Below are positions 52,375 through 60,460 of a stretch of 64,000 nucleotides of DNA, in pieces; the stretch's first letter is position 1; the number at the start of each line of letters is the position of its first letter. A program made the position numbers and the translations under genes. The DNA comes from Pseudomonadota bacterium (GTDB lineage Bacteria > Pseudomonadota > Alphaproteobacteria > Sphingomonadales > Sphingomonadaceae). The DNA lies in NCBI GenBank assembly GCA_023458055.1, contig JAEXAW010000046.1, positions 1 to 64,000 on the forward strand. The letters run 5' to 3'. Below the pieces are notes generated by a model. The model was not told the DNA's origin and ran no database searches. It saw only the letters and a program-made list of their open reading frames with translations.

Positions 52375-52644
52375 TTAGCCCAGTTGACGCTCGAGGGCTG
52401 CGAGCATGGTATCGCGCGCGCGGTTGACGTTGGCGGCAAGCACCGGAGAGCCTCCGCTGTCCGGATGAACACGCTCGATCAAGGAACGGTGCGCCGCGAT
52501 AATGGTTGCACGGTCGGCGTTGGGAGAGATGTTGAGCAGGCGGGCGGCCTCCGCGACCTCGTCCCCCATGGGACGCCGCGTGCGCTGTTGCCACAGCCAC
52601 CACACACCGCCGGCGAGCGCAATCAGGAGAAGAAGCTTGGCCAT
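52375..52644 (-). CDS. Membrane-anchored J-domain protein
   Basis: An 89-residue protein: a single N-terminal helix (KLLLLIALAGGVWWLW), a short basic linker, then a short J-like domain (about 32-80) with the DnaK-activating HPD in ERVHPDSGGSP. The layout is like TIM14/DjlC-type co-chaperones. It should recruit DnaK at the inner membrane. ATG 52644 is used. It lies between mipZ and the phosphohexomutase gene on the same strand with short gaps. Confidence 0.8.
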   Translation of the reverse strand: MAKLLLLIALAGGVWWLWQQRTRRPMGDEVAEAARLLNISPNADRATIIAAHRSLIERVHPDSGGSPVLAANVNRARDTMLAALERQLG

Positions 52645-52666
52645 CGGCGAGCGGGATCCTTTGCGG

Positions 52667-53497
52667 CTAGTTCGCAGCAACCATCGAGGCGGCGAGCGGG
52701 TTCAGGCCGCGGGTCGCATCCAGGCCATCGCGCTTGGGCAGTTGCAGCCCGGCGATCATCTCGCGCAATTCCTGCCGTGCGGCCACATGGCTGATGCCGA
52801 GATCGCCGAGCATCCCCTTGTCGAGCAAGGTGAGGCCCGAGGGGAAGAGTTCGCGATAGATCACACGCTCGCCAAGGCCGGGGAGCACGCGGAAACCCAC
52901 GCGCTTCGACAATTCGGTGAGCGCATCACCGACGCGGCGCATGTTGCGCGCTTCAATATGCTGGAGGCGGTTGCGCATCAACACCCAATCGACAGTGCCG
53001 CCGTCCGATTTGGCGCGCTTCTGCCGCGCCTCCCAGATGAGTTCGGCGTAAAAAGACAGGCGCTTGACCTTGAACGTTTCAGGATCAACCTGTCCGACCA
53101 GATCGAAATCGACGAAGCTGTCATTCATCGGCGTCACCAGCGTATCGGCACGCGTTGCGAGATGGCGCGCGAAATCATCGTCGCGCCCCGGCGTATCGGC
53201 GATGAAGAAATCGACGCCTTCGCTGAGCGCGGCAACCTGTGCATCCAGTTGTTCGACCGTGTCACCGGTGAACACATCAAAAGCGGGCATCGGCAAGTCG
53301 ACCCCGCGCCGGGCGATCGTCGCCTGACGATTTTCAAAATAGCGATAAAAGGTGCGCTGGCGTGGGTCGAGGTCGAGCCCGGCGACCTTATAGCCTTGCA
53401 TCACCAGGGCGACGGCAACGTGCACCGCGCTCGTCGATTTGCCCGTACCGCCCTTTTCGTTGGCAAAGATTATATAATGTGGCGTTTGTGCTGACAT
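52667..53497 (-). CDS. mipZ: Division-plane positioning ATPase MipZ
   Basis: A 276-residue ParA/MinD-superfamily ATPase that in Caulobacter forms a gradient from the poles and inhibits FtsZ assembly, placing the division plane at midcell. The deviant Walker A is NEKGGTGKSTSAVHVA (residues 13-28), followed by LDLDPRQRTFYRYFENRQ, switch motif IADTPGRDDDFARHLA, TPMNDSFVDFDLVGQVDP and GERVIYRELFPSGLTLLDKG, all close to Caulobacter MipZ. It is full length. It diverges from panC. Confidence 0.95.
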   Translation of the reverse strand: MSAQTPHYIIFANEKGGTGKSTSAVHVAVALVMQGYKVAGLDLDPRQRTFYRYFENRQATIARRGVDLPMPAFDVFTGDTVEQLDAQVAALSEGVDFFIADTPGRDDDFARHLATRADTLVTPMNDSFVDFDLVGQVDPETFKVKRLSFYAELIWEARQKRAKSDGGTVDWVLMRNRLQHIEARNMRRVGDALTELSKRVGFRVLPGLGERVIYRELFPSGLTLLDKGMLGDLGISHVAARQELREMIAGLQLPKRDGLDATRGLNPLAASMVAAN

Positions 53498-53569
53498 GCG
53501 ATTCCGACTACTGCTCCCCCGTCAGGGTTGATCCCTGCATCGTGATTTTCTTCTACCGGAGCCCAAGCC

Positions 53570-54412
53570 TTGGTGCAAATTTTCCGTGACGTAAAATCTC
53601 TGCGCCAGGGGCTCGATAGCCTGCGCGCCAAAGGCGAACGCATCGCGCTGGTGCCGACTATGGGCGCGCTCCATGCAGGGCATATGGCGTTGGTAAAAGC
53701 GGCTGGGGGCCATGCCGATCATGTCATCACCTCGATCTTCGTCAACCCAACGCAGTTCGGGCCGAATGAGGATCTGTCGCGTTATCCGCGCCAGGAGGCG
53801 GCAGACGTCGCGATGCTTGAGGCGCATGGCTGCCTCCTCGTCTGGGCACCCGATGTCGCGGCGATGTACCCGGAAGGCTATGACACGATGATTCGCGTCG
53901 GCAAGCTCGCGAGCCGCTGGGACGGCGCGGCGCGCCCCGGCCATTTTGATGGCGTTGCGACCGTCGTCACCAAGCTTTTCAACCAGGTAGAGCCCGATGT
54001 CGCGCTATTCGGCGAAAAGGATTGGCAACAGCTTGCGGTGATTCGCCGCACGGTCGCTGACCTTGATCTGCGAATCACTATTGTCGGGGTTCCAACCGAG
54101 CGCGCCGAGGATGGCTTGGCGCTCTCCTCGCGCAATGCCTATCTGTCCGAACAGGAGCGCAACACCGCACCAGAATTGCACCGGGCGATGCAGGATGCCG
54201 CTACGGCAATCAGGGACGGTAGCGATATTGCAGGAGCGCTTGCGGCAGCACAGGATCGCCTCCTTGCGGCCGGCTTTGGACCAATTGATTATCTCGAACT
54301 GGTTGATGCGGATACGCTCGAGCCGCTCCGCACATTTTCAGGCTCTACCCGCATGATTGCCGCTGCTAAACTCGGTACGACCCGGTTGATCGACAACATT
54401 GCTGTCAGATGA
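53570..54412 (+). CDS. panC: Pantoate--beta-alanine ligase
   Basis: A 280-residue enzyme of pantothenate (CoA) synthesis joining pantoate and beta-alanine with ATP. VPTMGALHAGHMALV holds the HIGH-like motif (about residues 27-41); SIFVNPTQFGPNEDLSRYP, FGEKDWQQLAVIRR and AEDGLALSSRNAYLS (KMSKS-like) follow. The start is TTG 53570 with GGAG eight bases upstream; the next codon is GTG, an alternative. panB and panD are not nearby. Confidence 0.94.
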   Translation: MVQIFRDVKSLRQGLDSLRAKGERIALVPTMGALHAGHMALVKAAGGHADHVITSIFVNPTQFGPNEDLSRYPRQEAADVAMLEAHGCLLVWAPDVAAMYPEGYDTMIRVGKLASRWDGAARPGHFDGVATVVTKLFNQVEPDVALFGEKDWQQLAVIRRTVADLDLRITIVGVPTERAEDGLALSSRNAYLSEQERNTAPELHRAMQDAATAIRDGSDIAGALAAAQDRLLAAGFGPIDYLELVDADTLEPLRTFSGSTRMIAAAKLGTTRLIDNIAVR

Positions 54413-54509
54413 ACGATTTTTCATAATCTTATGATTTTCAACAATTCTCGTATTTCCGCGCCTTTGCGGGCCATTGTAAAATGTGTGACCAGATAAGTTT
54501 ACAGGCGCG

Positions 54510-54524
54510 TTAACCATTTGTTGA
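54510..54524. promoter_or_regulatory. Putative CtrA binding site upstream of Sel1 gene
   Basis: TTAA-CCATTTG-TTGA followed by CC: the CtrA form TTAA-N7-TTAAC with one mismatch. It lies 51-65 bases before the ATG of the Sel1-repeat gene. Confidence 0.55.
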
Positions 54525-54574
54525 CCAGCGGCGGCGATTGTCGGCTCATCGAAACGCAACAGGGAACATTTGCG

Positions 54575-54898
54575 ATGGGTATGAGCATAAACGGGGCGGC
54601 TATTCTGCTGGACGGCCGCATGGCAAAGGCAAGCGGGAATAACGCCGATGCTTATTATGATCTCGGGGTCGCTTACTCGACCGGATCGGGCGTCGATTAT
54701 GATCTGGTCGAAGCGCATAAATGGTTCAACCTTGCAGCGCTGGCTGGAAGCAAGGAAGGCCAGATGTGCCGCGCCGAGATTTCGGGCGAAATGACTCGCG
54801 AGGAAATTGCCGAAGCGCAGCGTAAAGCGCGCGCTTTTCTCGCCCACACCGCCCAAATCGCAGCGCGTCCGGCGATGGAACTGCGTTACGCGGCGTAA
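54575..54898 (+). CDS. Small Sel1-repeat protein
   Basis: A 107-residue protein with one Sel1-like (TPR-related) helical pair: ADAYYDLGVAYSTGSGV followed by DLVEAHKWFNLAALAGSKEG, then a helical Arg/Glu-rich tail. Such repeats mediate protein contacts. No signal peptide is visible. ATG 54575 has AGGGAA upstream. A near-consensus CtrA box lies about 55 bases upstream, suggesting cell-cycle control; the role is unknown. Confidence 0.8.
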   Translation: MGMSINGAAILLDGRMAKASGNNADAYYDLGVAYSTGSGVDYDLVEAHKWFNLAALAGSKEGQMCRAEISGEMTREEIAEAQRKARAFLAHTAQIAARPAMELRYAA

Positions 54899-55018
54899 AA
54901 GTTAGCCTCCCTGGAAAGTTCGCTTTTCGGGGGAGGAAAGAGAGGTGGGATGCCGTCGGCGGGGGCACGTCATGCGACGCCCCACCTCCATTTTCCTGAT
55001 ATTGATCCTATGGGGGCC

Positions 55019-56161
55019 TTAGTCGCCCTTGCGGAACGGAGCCTGCGCATCGAGCCAGGCAATTTCTCCCGCCACCGCGCGGGTTTCGCGCTCCAGAAAA
55101 TCGCTAACCGCCTCCCGGAAACCCGGATTGGCGATATAATGCGCGCTATAGGTCGGCACCGGCACATAACCGCGCGCGAGCTTATGTTCGCCCTGCGCGC
55201 CCGCCTCGACCCGGGTGAGACCGCGTGCAATCGCCTCTTCGACAGCGCGATAATAGCAAAGCTCGAAATGGAGGAAGGGAATGTCCGCGCTCGCGCCCCA
55301 ATAGCGGCCGTAAAGCGCATCGTCCCCAATGAAATTAAGCGCGCCCGCGACGGGCTCTCCGTCACGATAGCCAAGAAACAACAGGATTTTGTCGGCCATC
55401 CGCTCGCCCATCAGGTCAAACGCCGCGCGGGAGAGATAGGGTCGCCCCCATTTGCGCGCACCGGTATCCTGATAAAAGCTCCACATCGCATCCCAATGTT
55501 CGGGTTTCAGTTCGTCGCCCGATAGCGCGACGATATCGACCGCCGCTTGCGCGGCTGCACGCTCCTTGCGGATCGCCTTGCGCTTGCGGGCTGCGAGATC
55601 ACCGAGGAAATCATCGAAGCTCTGATAGCCCTTATCATGCCAGTGAAACTGGCTGCCGGTGCGGATGAGCCAGCCCGCGCGCTCGAATAGCGCGACCTCT
55701 TCGTCGGTGAGGAAGGTCGCATGGGCCGATGAAAAGCCGTTTTGTTCGACCACCGCTTCGGCGGCGCGGATAAGGCCAAGCTTGTGCTCATCGTCATGCG
55801 CCAGCAAGCGCGGACCCGGAACCGGCGTAAACGGCACGGCGATCTGGAGCTTGGGATAATATTGTCCCCCCGCCCGCTCGAAAGCATCGGCCCAGCCATG
55901 GTCGAACACATATTCGCCCTGACTGTGGAGCTTTAGATAGGCCGGCATTGCCGCCGCGAGTTTGCCATCCGCGCCATCGATCAGGATCGGGGCGGCTTGC
56001 CAGCCAGTGCGTGGCCCGACACTGCCTGATGTTTCGAGCAAGGCGAGGAAGGCATGGCTGATGAAGGGATTATCCCCGCCCGCCAGCGCGTCCCACTGGC
56101 CAGCGTCAATGCCTGCCACCCCATCGGCCAGCCGGGCCGTCCAGTTGGGCCCGTCCGCCAT
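55019..56161 (-). CDS. FemAB-like GNAT protein (DUF482/COG3146)
   Basis: A 380-residue protein of the peptidoglycan-recognition/FemAB-like family PF04339. Markers are NPFISHAFLALLETSGSVG near the N terminus, SSAHATFLTDEE, KRKAIRKERAAAQ, GRPYLSRAAFDLM and the C-terminal HKLARGYVPVPTYSAHYI. Two GNAT-like halves are expected. It probably transfers an acyl or aminoacyl group; the acceptor is unknown. Its ATG overlaps the upstream GDPD stop by one base. Confidence 0.87.
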   Translation of the reverse strand: MADGPNWTARLADGVAGIDAGQWDALAGGDNPFISHAFLALLETSGSVGPRTGWQAAPILIDGADGKLAAAMPAYLKLHSQGEYVFDHGWADAFERAGGQYYPKLQIAVPFTPVPGPRLLAHDDEHKLGLIRAAEAVVEQNGFSSAHATFLTDEEVALFERAGWLIRTGSQFHWHDKGYQSFDDFLGDLAARKRKAIRKERAAAQAAVDIVALSGDELKPEHWDAMWSFYQDTGARKWGRPYLSRAAFDLMGERMADKILLFLGYRDGEPVAGALNFIGDDALYGRYWGASADIPFLHFELCYYRAVEEAIARGLTRVEAGAQGEHKLARGYVPVPTYSAHYIANPGFREAVSDFLERETRAVAGEIAWLDAQAPFRKGD

Positions 56162-56931
56162 CAGCTATGATCGCGTTCGTAGATGATTTCATCCGCCGCG
56201 TTGAATGCGGTCGCCTCATCCGCCGCCGTGCGCACCGTCCAGGTAAGGACGGGAAGGCCACGCTGACGCTGGCTTTCGGCAAAGTCGCTGGGAAGGTCGC
56301 GGATATCATAAGCGAGGAAATCGGGCTTGGCTTTCCACAGGCTGAGATGGCGTTCGGCGCGGCCGCGCAAACCTTTCTTCTGCTCCTCGCTCACCACCAG
56401 TCCGCGCACGATATGGTCGCCATGTTTGGCAAACCAGCGTCCGACATAAGGGTTGAACGACATCACCGCGACAGGCCCGCGATAGGCCTCAAGCGCACGC
56501 TGCATCGAAAGACAGAGCGCATGGACGCGCCGCCCGTCGGCCTTGATCTCGATCAGCAGCGGCACGCGGCCTGCGACCAGATCGAGCATTTCGGTGAGGC
56601 GCGGGATGGTCTCGTCGCTACCTTTAAGCGTAATGGCGGCGAGATCGGCATCGTGGCGCTCCGCCACCCTGCCCGTTTCACGGGTCAGCCGCTCAAGCAT
56701 ATAGTCATGAAAAACGAAAGCGGTGCCGTCTTTCGACGCTTGCACATCGCATTCAATGCCGTGACCCAATGCAATCGCGCCGCGAAACGCCGCGCGGCTA
56801 TTTTCAATCACCCGCCCGCCATGCAGCCCGCGATGCGCAAAAGGCTGCGCGGTCAGGAAACGGAGGCGGCGATTTTCGTCAGGGGCCGGAGCAAACCGGC
56901 TGTCAAGCAGGGCGGACAGCAACAATGGCAT
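56161..56931 (-). CDS. Glycerophosphodiester phosphodiesterase family protein
   Basis: A 256-residue TIM-barrel phosphodiesterase. AHRGLHGGRVIENSRAAF holds the catalytic His-Arg and the Glu-Asn pair (about residues 36-53), followed by IECDVQASKDGTAFVFHDYMLERLT (Glu/Asp metal ligands and second His). The end LPVLTWTVRTAADE is typical. It hydrolyses glycerophosphodiesters from phospholipids. No signal peptide is evident. ATG 56931 makes it overlap the end of the RidA gene by 29 bases. Confidence 0.87.
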   Translation of the reverse strand: MPLLLSALLDSRFAPAPDENRRLRFLTAQPFAHRGLHGGRVIENSRAAFRGAIALGHGIECDVQASKDGTAFVFHDYMLERLTRETGRVAERHDADLAAITLKGSDETIPRLTEMLDLVAGRVPLLIEIKADGRRVHALCLSMQRALEAYRGPVAVMSFNPYVGRWFAKHGDHIVRGLVVSEEQKKGLRGRAERHLSLWKAKPDFLAYDIRDLPSDFAESQRQRGLPVLTWTVRTAADEATAFNAADEIIYERDHS

Positions 56932-57370
56932 CGACTTCGACCATCGCTCCGCGTGGCAGTGCCGCGACGCCGACGGCAGCGCGCGCGTGCTTGCCGGCAT
57001 CGCCGAACACGGCTTCCATGAGGTCCGATGCGCCATTGGCGACCTGCGGCTGGGCGATGAAATCGGGGCCCGAATTGACGAACACGCCAAGCTTCACAAT
57101 ACGTTCGACGCGGTCAAGCGAGCCGAGCGCTTTCTGCAACTGCGCGATCACCATCAGCGCGCACAGTTTGGCAGCTTTCTGACCTTGATCAATATCATCG
57201 TCGCCGTTGCAGCGGCCGATCACAACATGGCCGTCGTCAAACGGCAACTGGCCGCTGATATGCGCAAGGCCGCCCGCTTCGACCACGGGCACGTAGGAGG
57301 CGATGGGCGCAGCAGCTTCGGGGAGCGTGTGGCCAAGTTCGGCGAGGCGGGCTTCATAATTTGCGGACAT
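56903..57370 (-). CDS. RidA (YjgF/YER057c) family protein
   Basis: A 155-residue member of the long RidA branch, probably deaminating reactive imines or enamines. LAHISGQLPFDDGHVV, CALMVIAQLQKALGSLDRVERIVKLGVFVNS and ARAAVGVAALPRGAMVEVDAIV are the family blocks; the conserved Arg of the active site is the expected SRxAVGVxxLP segment, here HARAAVGVAALP. There are two adjacent ATG codons (57373, 57370); the second has the better distance from AAGGAA. Confidence 0.9.
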   Translation of the reverse strand: MSANYEARLAELGHTLPEAAAPIASYVPVVEAGGLAHISGQLPFDDGHVVIGRCNGDDDIDQGQKAAKLCALMVIAQLQKALGSLDRVERIVKLGVFVNSGPDFIAQPQVANGASDLMEAVFGDAGKHARAAVGVAALPRGAMVEVDAIVAVRPA

Positions 57371-57380
57371 CATATTTCCT

Positions 57381-58037
57381 TCAAGCCAGAGGGGTGGACG
57401 GCGCAGCGACGCCGCGTGCGAAAATATCGAGAATATAGGGGAGCGCTTCATCCCAATGGTCAATCCGCGCATGGGCGTCACGCGCCGGTTTGACGCGCGG
57501 GGCCATGGCCGGTTCGCCGACCATATGGAGCCGCCAGCATTCGGGTGCATGCTCGGCCGCGCCCTTGATGTGCTGGGGCAGGTCATCAATGAACAAGGCA
57601 ACGCTCGGCTGATATTCCGCGATCAATGCGGCAAGCGGCGGGCCTTTGCTGCCGCTATTGGCATTGACGCGCAGCGGCAGGCCGTAGCTTTCAAGCTGGC
57701 GCGTGCGATGCGGCTCGAACGCTTTTCCCGTATTGGTGAGCACCACAATGTCTGCGATCTCCGCGATCTTTTGCAGCGCCGCGACCGCGCCAGGAAACGG
57801 ATATTGGCGATGCATTTCATGCTCGAAAAATTCTTCGAACAGCGGCCAGATCCGCTCGCGGTCGACCCGGTCGCCGGTATCGCGGTGGGTCAGCATATCG
57901 CTCAATTCATCCGCGCCCATGTCGAGATTGATCGCATGCGCCTCGCCCAGCCACGCGCCGAAAGGGACGATCATGTGCAAGATCACCTCGTCGCAATCGG
58001 TGACGAGGAGCGGGCGGGGAGCGGTATCGGAATTCAT
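57381..58037 (-). CDS. HAD-superfamily hydrolase
   Basis: A 218-residue haloacid dehalogenase-type protein. Motif I is LLVTDCDEVILHMIVPFGAWL (Asp-x-Asp with Cys between), motif II is IVVLTNTGKAFEPHR (Thr-Asn) and motif IV is ALFIDDLPQHIKGAAEH. The substrate is unknown. AAGGGGG precedes the ATG. It lies ten bases upstream of RidA and forms a same-strand run DUF3572-HAD-RidA-GDPD-DUF482. Confidence 0.83.
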   Translation of the reverse strand: MNSDTAPRPLLVTDCDEVILHMIVPFGAWLGEAHAINLDMGADELSDMLTHRDTGDRVDRERIWPLFEEFFEHEMHRQYPFPGAVAALQKIAEIADIVVLTNTGKAFEPHRTRQLESYGLPLRVNANSGSKGPPLAALIAEYQPSVALFIDDLPQHIKGAAEHAPECWRLHMVGEPAMAPRVKPARDAHARIDHWDEALPYILDIFARGVAAPSTPLA

Positions 58038-58048
58038 TGCAAGCCCCC

Positions 58049-58336
58049 TTAGCCCCAATCTGCCCCGCCCGACAACCTTTGTTGCGCCGCCGCAATGGTT
58101 TCGGGCCGCACCTCCAGCGCTTCGGCGCACGCGACAAGATCGGGCTCATGGGCCGCGAGATAATCGAGGATCGCGGCGTGGGTCGCTTCCTCGCCCGCAC
58201 TTTCGCGCAGGCTGTTGGCATCGAGCCCGGTCAGCGCCAAAAGCCGCGCCGCGCGGTCATCATCGCCCAATATCCACACCAGCGCGCGCAGGGCCAAAGT
58301 GGCGGGATCATCGGACATAGTCTTGTCTTTTTGCAT
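58049..58336 (-). CDS. DUF3572 domain protein
   Basis: A 95-residue small acidic protein with the DUF3572 pattern: DDPATLALRALVWILGDDDRA, then LLALTGLDANSLRE, ILDYLAAHEPDLVACAEAL and a short tail. The function is unknown and it is essentially limited to alphaproteobacteria. The start is ATG 58336, with an in-frame ATG at 58318 as alternative. It diverges from divK across a short gap containing a putative CtrA box 14 bases from its ATG. Confidence 0.85.
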   Translation of the reverse strand: MQKDKTMSDDPATLALRALVWILGDDDRAARLLALTGLDANSLRESAGEEATHAAILDYLAAHEPDLVACAEALEVRPETIAAAQQRLSGGADWG

Positions 58337-58349
58337 ATCGATTCTCGCG

Positions 58350-58364
58350 CTAATAGTTTTTTAA
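58350..58364. promoter_or_regulatory. Putative CtrA binding site between DUF3572 gene and divK
   Basis: CTAA-TAGTTTT-TTAA followed by C: the CtrA form TTAA-N7-TTAAC with one mismatch (first base). It lies 62-76 bases before the preferred divK start. Being between divergent starts it could serve either gene. Confidence 0.5.
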
Positions 58365-58388
58365 CTTTGTTTCCCGGCGAAGGAACTC

Positions 58389-58416
58389 TATCCCTGTTTT
58401 TACAAACACAGGGATA
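58389..58416. promoter_or_regulatory. Inverted repeat immediately upstream of divK
   Basis: TATCCCTGT at 58389-58397 pairs perfectly with ACAGGGATA at 58408-58416 around a 10-base AT-rich loop. The right arm contains the only Shine-Dalgarno-like AGGG of divK, so the hairpin would hide it in mRNA; alternatively the palindrome is an operator. Confidence 0.6.
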
Positions 58417-58425
58417 ATGCCGGAA

Positions 58426-58788
58426 ATGGCAAAGAAGATACTGGTTGTTGAGGATAATGAACTCAACTCCAAATTATTTTGCGATCTGCTCCGCGCGCAT
58501 GGTTATGCCGCAGAGCCGGTCCGCGATGGCCGGGACGTGCTGGACCGTGCGCGCGATTATGCGCCGGACCTCATCATCATGGACATTCAGCTGCCCCATG
58601 TGAGCGGCATTGACCTTATCAAACAGATCAAGTCCGAAGAGGGTTTGCGCCATATTCCGGTGATGGCCGTCACCGCTTATGCGAGCCGGGGTTATGAAGA
58701 CCAGATCCGCGCGGTCGGCGCAGAGACTTATGTGTCGAAACCGATTTCGGTGATCAAATTCGTCGAAACGGTGAGCGCAATGCTCTAA
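58426..58788 (+). CDS. divK: Single-domain response regulator DivK
   Basis: A 120-residue stand-alone receiver protein that in Caulobacter controls the CckA-CtrA phosphorelay through DivJ, PleC and DivL. ILVVEDNELNSKLFCDLLRAHGY, the phospho-acceptor Asp in LIIMDIQLPHVSG, VMAVTAYASRGYEDQIRAVGAE and YVSKPISVIKFVETV match DivK along the whole length. Starting at ATG 58426 puts the Asp at position 53, as in Caulobacter; an in-frame ATG at 58417 adds three residues. It is not followed by pleD as in Caulobacter; dapD converges instead. Confidence 0.94.
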   Translation: MAKKILVVEDNELNSKLFCDLLRAHGYAAEPVRDGRDVLDRARDYAPDLIIMDIQLPHVSGIDLIKQIKSEEGLRHIPVMAVTAYASRGYEDQIRAVGAETYVSKPISVIKFVETVSAML

Positions 58789-58797
58789 ACCACCAGG

Positions 58798-59634
58798 TCA
58801 GTCGCGCAGCAGTTCGTTGATTCCGGTCTTCGAACGCGTTTGCGCATCGACGCGCTTGACGATCACCGCGCAATAAAGATTGGGTCCGGGTGATCCATCG
58901 GGAAGCGGCTTGCCCGGCATCGAGCCGGACACCACCACCGAATAAGGCGGTACCTCGCCGATGAAAATCTCGCCGGTCGCACGGTCGACAATCTTGGTCG
59001 ATGCCCCGAGATAGACGCCCATCGACAGGACCGAGCCTTCGCGCACAATCACCCCTTCGGCAACCTCGGCGCGGGCACCGATGAAGCAGCCATCCTCGAT
59101 CACCACCGGCCCGGCCTGCAGCGGCTCGAGCACGCCGCCAATCCCGGTGCCGCCCGAAATATGCACATTTTTACCGATCTGCGCGCAGCTTCCGACCGTG
59201 GCCCAGGTATCGATCATCGTGCCTTGATCGACAAACGCGCCGACATTGACGAAGCTCGGCATCAGGACGACGCCCTTGGCAATATGCGCGCTGTGCCGCA
59301 CGATCGCGCCCGGCACGGCCCGGAAACCCGCCTTTTCGAAATCCTTGGATTTCCAGCCCGTAAATTTGGTCGGCACCTTGTCCCACCATGGGCCCGGACT
59401 ATCGTGATCGCCCATCAACTCATTATCGTGGAGGCGGAAGGAGAGCAGCACCGCTTTCTTAAGCCATTGGTTGACCTGCCAATCACCATTGCCGCCTTTT
59501 TCGGCCACGCGCCATTTACCGCTATCGAGCCCGTCGAGCGCTTCGCGTACCGCTTTTTTGACATCCTTGCCGAGCGCGTCGGCTTCATCGCGATGGTCCC
59601 AGGCATGGTCGATAATGGCCTGAAGCTCTTTCAT
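58798..59634 (-). CDS. dapD: Tetrahydrodipicolinate N-succinyltransferase
   Basis: A 278-residue enzyme of the succinylase branch of lysine and diaminopimelate synthesis. The N-terminal helical domain (to about 100) is followed by a left-handed beta-helix of hexapeptide repeats (VLMPSFVNVGAFVDQGTMID, GTGIGGVLEPLQAGPVVIEDG, FIGARAEVAEGVIVREGSVL). Length matches E. coli DapD (274). The ATG overlaps the stop of the 5'-nucleotidase gene by four bases; the two form an operon, converging with divK. Confidence 0.95.
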   Translation of the reverse strand: MKELQAIIDHAWDHRDEADALGKDVKKAVREALDGLDSGKWRVAEKGGNGDWQVNQWLKKAVLLSFRLHDNELMGDHDSPGPWWDKVPTKFTGWKSKDFEKAGFRAVPGAIVRHSAHIAKGVVLMPSFVNVGAFVDQGTMIDTWATVGSCAQIGKNVHISGGTGIGGVLEPLQAGPVVIEDGCFIGARAEVAEGVIVREGSVLSMGVYLGASTKIVDRATGEIFIGEVPPYSVVVSGSMPGKPLPDGSPGPNLYCAVIVKRVDAQTRSKTGINELLRD

Positions 59635-60323
59635 GGATTTACGCTTTCTCTTGGCTGCAAACGGGCGACCACGCCCTGCAGGAAGGGGACGAGATCGTCA
59701 ATATGATGATCGACATAATCGGGCTCATGGCCACGATCCCCGCTTTCCGAGCCATTATCGACCCAGACGGTGGTGAAGCCAAGCTTGTGTGCGGGGACGA
59801 GATTGCGCGCCATATCTTCAAAGAAAATCGCGCGGGCGGGATCAATCGCGAAGGCATTGACGATACCCTCATAGGGCGCGTTGGCGGGCTTGGGCACGAA
59901 CTGGCTCGCGCGAATATCGTAAATGCCGGCGAACAGATCAGCGACGCCCAGCCGCTTGAGTACCCGCTGCGCATAGGGCGTATCGGCGTTGGTGAAGATG
60001 AGGCGGCGACCGGGGAGCGCAGAAAGTGCCTCGCGCAAGCCCGGCTCGGCTTCAAGATTATCGAGAATGATGTCGTGGACAAAGTCCAGGAAATGGTCGG
60101 GTTCAACCCCATGATCATGCATCAACCCGGCCAGCGTCGTGCCATGGGCGTGGAAATAATCCTTCTGGATGCGCCGCGCTTCGACCAGATCACAGTCAAA
60201 TTTATCGGCGATAAACGCGCCCATCTTGGCATCAATCTGGTCAAACAAACGATGCTTGGGATGGTAAAGGGTATTGTCGAGGTCAAACACCCAGGTGTCG
60301 ATGCGGGAAAGGTCGGCGGCCAT
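59631..60323 (-). CDS. HAD-family pyrimidine 5'-nucleotidase
   Basis: A 230-residue HAD-IA enzyme of the SDT1/pyrimidine 5'-nucleotidase type. Motif I is WVFDLDNTLYHPKHRLFDQID (residues 11-31), motif II RLIFTNADTPYAQRVLKRLG, motif III Lys in FVPKPANAPYEGI and motif IV AIFFEDMARNLVPAHKLGFTTVWV. It dephosphorylates nucleoside 5'-monophosphates in the yeast relative. It is translationally coupled to dapD, an arrangement seen in other alphaproteobacteria. Confidence 0.9.
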   Translation of the reverse strand: MAADLSRIDTWVFDLDNTLYHPKHRLFDQIDAKMGAFIADKFDCDLVEARRIQKDYFHAHGTTLAGLMHDHGVEPDHFLDFVHDIILDNLEAEPGLREALSALPGRRLIFTNADTPYAQRVLKRLGVADLFAGIYDIRASQFVPKPANAPYEGIVNAFAIDPARAIFFEDMARNLVPAHKLGFTTVWVDNGSESGDRGHEPDYVDHHIDDLVPFLQGVVARLQPRESVNP

Positions 60324-60460
60324 GCGCTGGCTCCTAGCAGCTTGAGCCGGGCAGCGGAAGCAGGGAGCGGAGGGTTGGGGTCGGGACCCTAAAAGACGAG
60401 CGCGCAGTTGCAGTGGCTGCGGCTTTGGCTAAAAGTCAGCAGCCTTCAAGGAGTAACGTC

